DNA of 64,000 nucleotides, taken from NCBI RefSeq assembly GCF_001507435.1, contig NZ_LMWH01000259.1:4130-68129 (forward strand), in the 5' to 3' direction. The notes beneath the pieces are model-generated. The model had not been told where the DNA came from. It did not search any database and saw only the letters and a list, made by a program, of their open reading frames with translations. Both the position numbers and the translations under genes were made by a program. The DNA is from Streptomyces sp. NRRL F-5122 (GTDB lineage Bacteria > Actinomycetota > Actinomycetes > Streptomycetales > Streptomycetaceae). This document shows, one piece after another, positions 59,747-64,000 of the stretch. How positions within the stretch are numbered: position 1 is the first letter of the stretch; every line of letters starts with the position of its first letter.

Positions 59747-61393
59747 GCAAGGGCAAGTCCAAGGGGACGCACGCCGGGAGCGCACAGCCCGCGACCGCGG
59801 AACCGCAGTCCGGGGCGCCCGAGGCGGCAGCCGGCACACAGCCGGCCACCGCGGCGGCCGGGCTCCCGGTCGACGACTGGGACAACCCGCTCCATGACGA
59901 ACGCGACCGGCGTCTGCCCCGTATCGCGGGGCCGTCCGGCCTGGTCATCTTCGGCGTCACGGGCGATCTGTCCCGCAAGAAGCTGATGCCGGCCGTGTAC
60001 GACCTGGCCAACCGCGGTCTGCTGCCGCCGGGCTTCTCGCTCGTCGGATTCGCCCGCCGCGACTGGGCCGACCAGGACTTCGCACAGGTGGTGCACGACG
60101 CGGTCAAGGAGCACGCCCGCACGCCGTTCCGCGAGGAGGTGTGGCAGCAGCTCGCCGAGGGGATGCGGTTCGTCCCCGGCACCTTCGACGACGACGCCGC
60201 CTTCGAGCAACTGCGGGAGGCCATCGAGGAGTTGAACACGTCCCAGGGCACGAGCGGCAACTACGCGTTCTACCTCTCCGTCCCGCCGAAGTTCTTCCCG
60301 CAGGTCGTCCAGCAGCTCAAGAAGCACGGACTCGCGGACGCACCGGAGGGATCCTGGCGGCGCGCCGTCATCGAGAAGCCGTTCGGCCGCGACCTGACGA
60401 GTGCCCGTGAGCTCAACCGGATCGTGCACGACGTGTTCGAACCGGACCAGGTCTTCCGCATCGACCACTACCTGGGCAAGGAGACCGTCCAGAACATCCT
60501 GGCGCTGCGCTTCGCCAACCAGATGTACGAGCCGATCTGGAACCGGTCCTACGTCGACCATGTGCAGATCACCATGGCCGAGGACATCGGCATCGGCGGC
60601 CGGGCCGGCTACTACGACGGCATCGGCGCCGCCCGGGACGTCATCCAGAACCACGCTCCAGCTGATGGCCCTCACGGCCATGGAGGAGCCCATCGCCTTC
60701 GACGCCGAGGCGCTGGTCACGGAGAAGCTCAAGGTCCTGAAGTCGGTGCGGCTTCCGGAGGACCTCGGGCTGCACACCGTGCCCGGTCAGTACGCGGCCG
60801 GCTGGCAGGGCGGCGAGAAGGTGATCGGCTACCTCGACGAGGACGGCATCGACCCCGGGTCCACCACGGACACCTACGCGGCCGTCAAGCTGGAGATCGA
60901 CAACCGCCGCTGGGCGGGCGTCCCCTTCTACCTGCGCGCCGGCAAGCGCCTGGGCCGGCGGGTCACCGAGATCGCGGTGGTCTTCCAGCGGGCGCCGCAC
61001 TCCCCGTTCGACTCCACGGCCACCGAGGAACTCGGTGAGAACGCGATCGTCATCCGGGTGCAGCCGGACGAGGGAATGACCGTCCGCTTCGGCTCGAAGG
61101 TGCCGGGAACCTCGATGGAGATCCGGGACGTCTCGATGGACTTCGCTTACGGCGAGTCGTTCACCGAGTCCAGCCCGGAGGCCTACGAACGACTGATCCT
61201 GGACGTACTGCTGGGTGACGCCAACCTCTTCCCCCGCACCGAGGAAGTGGAGGAGTCCTGGAAGATCCTCGATCCGATCGAGGAGTACTGGGCCACGCAC
61301 GGCAAGCCCGCGCAGTACCCCGCGGGCACCTGGGGTCCCGAGGAAGCCGACGAGATGCTCGCACGAGACGGACGGAGCTGGCGCAGGCCATGA
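59743..61393 (+). pseudogene. zwf: Glucose-6-phosphate dehydrogenase, frameshifted
   Basis: Encodes the NADP-linked first enzyme of the oxidative pentose-phosphate pathway, but in two frames. The first frame (59743 to about 60654) carries the nucleotide motif FGVTGDLSRKKL, EKPFGRDL and the active-site RIDHYLGKE, and runs to DVIQNH. It then becomes Gly/Arg/His-rich nonsense with a stop at 61038. The matching second half (LQLMALTAMEEPIAFDAE to the C-terminus) continues in another frame to 61393. The family has QNHLLQ here; restoring two bases (CT) between 60654 and 60655 gives exactly that and a 550-residue protein. Either a real 2-nt deletion or a sequencing error. The first 40 residues are an Ala/Pro-rich extension. 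The operon couplings (ATGA at both ends) are intact. Confidence 0.85.
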
Positions 61394-62328
61394 AGATCGA
61401 CCTCACCGACACTACGTCAAGCAAGATCAACAAGGCGCTGGTGCAGGGCCGCCGGGCCCTCGGCACCCCCGCCGTGGGCATGGTCCTCACCATGATCATC
61501 GTGACGGACGAGGAGAACGCGTACGACTCGCTCAGGGCGGCCGAGGAGGCCTCCCACGAGCATCCGTCGCGCACCCTGGTCGTCATCAAGCGGCACGCCC
61601 GCACCCTGCGCGACCGCACGCGCCCGCACCTGGACGCCGAGGTCCGGGTGGGCGCGGACGCGGGCACCGGCGAGACGGTGGTGCTGCGGCTGTACGGCGA
61701 GGTGTCCGACCACGCCGACTCGGTCGTCCTGCCGCTGCTGCTGCCGGACGCACCCGTGGTGGTGTGGTGGCCGGTCGACGCCCCGGACAACCCCTCCAAG
61801 GACCCGCTCGGTGCACTGGCCCAGCGCCGGATCACCGATCTGTACGCCGTCGAGGCGCCGCTGGCGGCGCTGGAGACGCGAGTGGCCTCGTACGCGCCCG
61901 GAGACACCGATCTGGCCTGGACGCGTCTGACGCCCTGGCGGTCGATGCTCGCCGCGGCGCTCGACCAGGCACGCACGAAGGTGACCTCGGCGGCTGTGGA
62001 GAGCGAAGCGGAGAACCCGAGCGCCGAGTTGCTGGCCCGTTGGCTGCAGGCCCGGCTCCATGTGCCCGTGGAGCGGGTGGTCAGCGGTGGACCGGTCGTC
62101 ACGGCCGTCCGGCTGGGCACCGCGAGGGGCGAGATCGTCATCGACCGCCCCGAGGGCCCGCTGGCCACGCTCACCCTGCCGGGCCAGCCGCCGCGCACCC
62201 TGGCGCTCAAGGTACGCCCGACCTCGGAACTCATCGCCGAGGAGCTGCGCCGCCTGGACGCGGACGAGATGTACGCCATCGCCCTGCGCGGCAATGGCGT
62301 GAAGAAGGAGGGGAAGGGCCGTGGCTGA
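61390..62328 (+). CDS. opcA: Glucose-6-phosphate dehydrogenase assembly protein OpcA
   Basis: A 312-residue OpcA protein, the actinobacterial and cyanobacterial partner required for assembly or redox activation of glucose-6-phosphate dehydrogenase. It begins [17 protein letters not shown] and contains the family phrases [15 protein letters not shown] and [19 protein letters not shown]. It overlaps the zwf reading frame by 4 nt and pgi by 8 nt. The gene is intact although its client gene zwf is frameshifted, which supports either a very recent zwf mutation or a sequencing error. Confidence 0.93.
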   Translation: MKIDLTDTTSSKINKALVQGRRALGTPAVGMVLTMIIVTDEENAYDSLRAAEEASHEHPSRTLVVIKRHARTLRDRTRPHLDAEVRVGADAGTGETVVLRLYGEVSDHADSVVLPLLLPDAPVVVWWPVDAPDNPSKDPLGALAQRRITDLYAVEAPLAALETRVASYAPGDTDLAWTRLTPWRSMLAAALDQARTKVTSAAVESEAENPSAELLARWLQARLHVPVERVVSGGPVVTAVRLGTARGEIVIDRPEGPLATLTLPGQPPRTLALKVRPTSELIAEELRRLDADEMYAIALRGNGVKKEGKGRG

Positions 62329-63967
62329 CCGTACGAGGCCCAACCAGCTGCCCGAGTGGACCGCTCTGGCCAAGCACCGCGAGGAACTGGACGGAGTGGG
62401 ACTGCGCGAGTTGTTCGCGGCCGATCCCGGCCGGGGCGGCGGCTACACGCTTCAGGTCGGCGATCTGTGGGTGGACTACTCCAAGCAGCTGGTCACCGAC
62501 GAGACATTGCGGCTGCTGCGGGAACTGGCCGCGGCGCGGGACGTCTTCGGGCTGCGAGACGCGATGTTCCGCGGGGAGAAGATCAACGTCACCGAGGACC
62601 GGGCGGTGCTGCACACCGCGTTGCGTGCGCCGCGGGACGCCGTGATCGAGGTCGACGGCGAGAACGTGGTGCCGAAGGTCCACGCGGTCCTGGACAAGAT
62701 GAGTGGCTTCGCCGACCGGGTGCGCTCCGGGGAGTGGACGGGACACACCGGCAAGCGGATCAGGAACGTGGTCAACATCGGCATCGGTGGATCGGATCTC
62801 GGTCCGGCCATGGCGTACGAGGCGTTGCGTGCGTTCACGGACCGGTCGTCCACGGTCCGGTTCGTGTCCAATGTGGACGGTGCGGACCTGCACGAGGCGA
62901 CGCGGGACCTGGATCCGGCGGAGACGCTGTTCATCATCGCGTCCAAGACGTTCACCACGATCGAGACGATCACCAACGCGACGTCGGCACGTCAGTGGCT
63001 GCTGTCCGGGCTGGCTGCCGGTCAGGAGGCGGTGGCCAAGCACTTCGTGGCGTTGTCGACGAATGCGGAGAAGGTCACCGAGTTCGGTATCGACCCGGAC
63101 AACATGTTCGAGTTCTGGGACTGGGTCGGTGGCCGGTACTCGTACGACTCGGCGATCGGTCTGTCGTTGATGATCGCCATCGGCCCGGACCGGTTCCGGG
63201 AGATGCTGGACGGTTTCCACACCGTCGACGAGCACTTCCGCACCGCGCCGGCGGAATCGAATGTGCCGTTGCTGCTGGGTCTTCTGGGTGTCTGGTACGG
63301 CAATTTCCATGGTGCCCAGTCGCACGCGGTGCTGCCCTATTCGCATTACCTGTCGAAGTTCACCGCGTATCTGCAGCAGTTGGACATGGAGTCCAACGGC
63401 AAGTCGGTGGACCGCCAGGGGATGCCGGTCGCATGGCAGACCGGTCCGGTGGTGTGGGGTACGCCGGGGACCAATGGCCAGCACGCCTACTACCAGCTGA
63501 TCCACCAGGGTACCGAGCTGATTCCGGCGGACTTCGTCGGTTTCGCCCGCCCGGTCGGGGAGTTGAGCGAGGCGTTGAAGGCTCAGCACGATCTCCTGAT
63601 GGCGAACTTCTTCGCGCAGACCCAGGCGCTGGCTTTCGGCAAGACCGCGGACGAGGTACGGGCCGAGGGGGTGGCGGAGGAGCTGGTGCCGCACAAGACC
63701 TTCCGTGGCGACCATCCGACGACCACGGTCCTCGCCCCGGAGCTGACTCCTTCGGTGCTGGGCCAGCTGGTGGCGCTGTACGAGCACAAGGTGTTCGTAC
63801 AGGGCGCGATCTGGAACATCGACTCCTTCGACCAGTGGGGCGTGGAACTGGGCAAGCTCCTCGCCAAGCGCGTCGAACCCGCACTGACCGAAGGCGCGGA
63901 AGTCCCCGGCCTCGACACCTCCACCCAAGCCCTCGTCGCCAAGTACCGCGAGCTCAGGAAGAAGTGA
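62321..63967 (+). CDS. pgi: Glucose-6-phosphate isomerase
   Basis: A 548-residue phosphoglucose isomerase interconverting glucose-6-phosphate and fructose-6-phosphate. Signatures are [11 protein letters not shown] (about 150-160), SKTFTTIET (phosphate binding), the catalytic Glu region [28 protein letters not shown] and the family pattern near [11 protein letters not shown]. The GTG at 62321 overlaps opcA by 8 nt. Codons in the second half contain visibly more T at the third position than neighbouring genes, but the frame is intact throughout. Confidence 0.95.
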   Translation: MADRTRPNQLPEWTALAKHREELDGVGLRELFAADPGRGGGYTLQVGDLWVDYSKQLVTDETLRLLRELAAARDVFGLRDAMFRGEKINVTEDRAVLHTALRAPRDAVIEVDGENVVPKVHAVLDKMSGFADRVRSGEWTGHTGKRIRNVVNIGIGGSDLGPAMAYEALRAFTDRSSTVRFVSNVDGADLHEATRDLDPAETLFIIASKTFTTIETITNATSARQWLLSGLAAGQEAVAKHFVALSTNAEKVTEFGIDPDNMFEFWDWVGGRYSYDSAIGLSLMIAIGPDRFREMLDGFHTVDEHFRTAPAESNVPLLLGLLGVWYGNFHGAQSHAVLPYSHYLSKFTAYLQQLDMESNGKSVDRQGMPVAWQTGPVVWGTPGTNGQHAYYQLIHQGTELIPADFVGFARPVGELSEALKAQHDLLMANFFAQTQALAFGKTADEVRAEGVAEELVPHKTFRGDHPTTTVLAPELTPSVLGQLVALYEHKVFVQGAIWNIDSFDQWGVELGKLLAKRVEPALTEGAEVPGLDTSTQALVAKYRELRKK

Positions 63968-63973
63968 ACTGAC

Positions 63974-64000
63974 ATGCAGATCGGACTCATCGGCCTTGGC
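63974..64000 (+). CDS. gnd: 6-phosphogluconate dehydrogenase, 5' end only
   Basis: The ATG at 63974, 6 nt after the pgi stop, opens MQIGLIGLG and is cut by the window edge after nine codons. This is the N-terminal Rossmann strand of 6-phosphogluconate dehydrogenase, and gnd is the expected next gene in the Streptomyces order tkt-tal-zwf-opcA-pgi-gnd. The call rests on these few residues plus synteny. Confidence 0.7.

Noticed and set aside
60640..60680. Programmed ribosomal frameshift in zwf
   Set aside because: No slippery heptamer or nearby pseudoknot-like repeat; the two-base offset fits a deletion or sequencing error, and zwf is not known to use recoding.
1..64000. tRNA, rRNA, CRISPR arrays, transposases and integrases
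   Set aside because: No cloverleaf-like segment, regularly spaced repeats or transposase motifs were noticed; a structural RNA search could still find a small RNA.

Overview
The window is high-GC actinobacterial DNA with dense genes, strong G/C third-position bias, many GTG starts, ATGA-coupled operons, Tat and lipoprotein secretion signals and LacI/DeoR/AraC-controlled sugar loci. This points to Streptomyces. The right-edge order tkt-tal-zwf-opcA-pgi-gnd is, from memory, the second pentose-phosphate cluster of Streptomyces coelicolor; no database was consulted. No tRNA, rRNA, CRISPR array, insertion sequence or prophage was seen.

Layout. 0-13 kb: an SDR oxidoreductase; a large LAL-like ATPase lacking its LuxR DNA-binding domain; a DUF2510 membrane protein; a TetR regulator divergent from a PAP2 phosphatase and a DMT transporter, with a 24-bp-arm inverted repeat between them; a DUF2510-scramblase protein; a Tat-exported phospholipase C; a gene-poor stretch with one hypothetical gene and the C-terminal relic of a SidA/IucD-type N-hydroxylase. 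13-15 kb: a NiCoT nickel/cobalt permease followed by Fe/Mn superoxide dismutase, each preceded by a TGC-N9-GCA palindrome resembling the nickel regulator (Nur) box. 15-23.5 kb: lacI, an alpha-glucoside ABC importer without ATPase, a GH13 alpha-glucosidase and a secreted GH87-like alpha-1,3-glucanase, a coherent alpha-glucan utilisation set. 23.7-29.4 kb: a PotABCD-type polyamine importer divergent from a GntR regulator and a cache-domain protein.

29.5-34.3 kb: a MmyB-type ligand-binding protein lacking an HTH, divergent across a perfect 22-bp palindrome from a four-gene cassette: XRE-like regulator, HELWH metalloprotease (ImmA/IrrE-like), MAB_1171c-type membrane protein and FAD monooxygenase. 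This is the best candidate here for an undescribed signalling or biosynthetic system. 34.6-37.8 kb: a small hypothetical, a phosphopantetheinyl transferase, a metallophosphoesterase and an ATP-grasp protein. 38-39.7 kb: a secreted GH18 chitinase whose promoter carries a DasR-like site.

39.7-55.4 kb: a large glycan-catabolic region. One arm is deoR-GH4-GH38 alpha-mannosidase-GH29 alpha-L-fucosidase. The divergent arm is a PfkB kinase, ABC importer (again no ATPase), GH2 beta-galactosidase and a Tat-exported phosphoesterase-LamG protein. 55.4-64 kb: an AraC regulator divergent from tkt-tal-zwf-opcA-pgi-gnd, in which zwf is broken by an apparent 2-nt deletion at the invariant QNHLLQ motif. gnd runs off the right edge.
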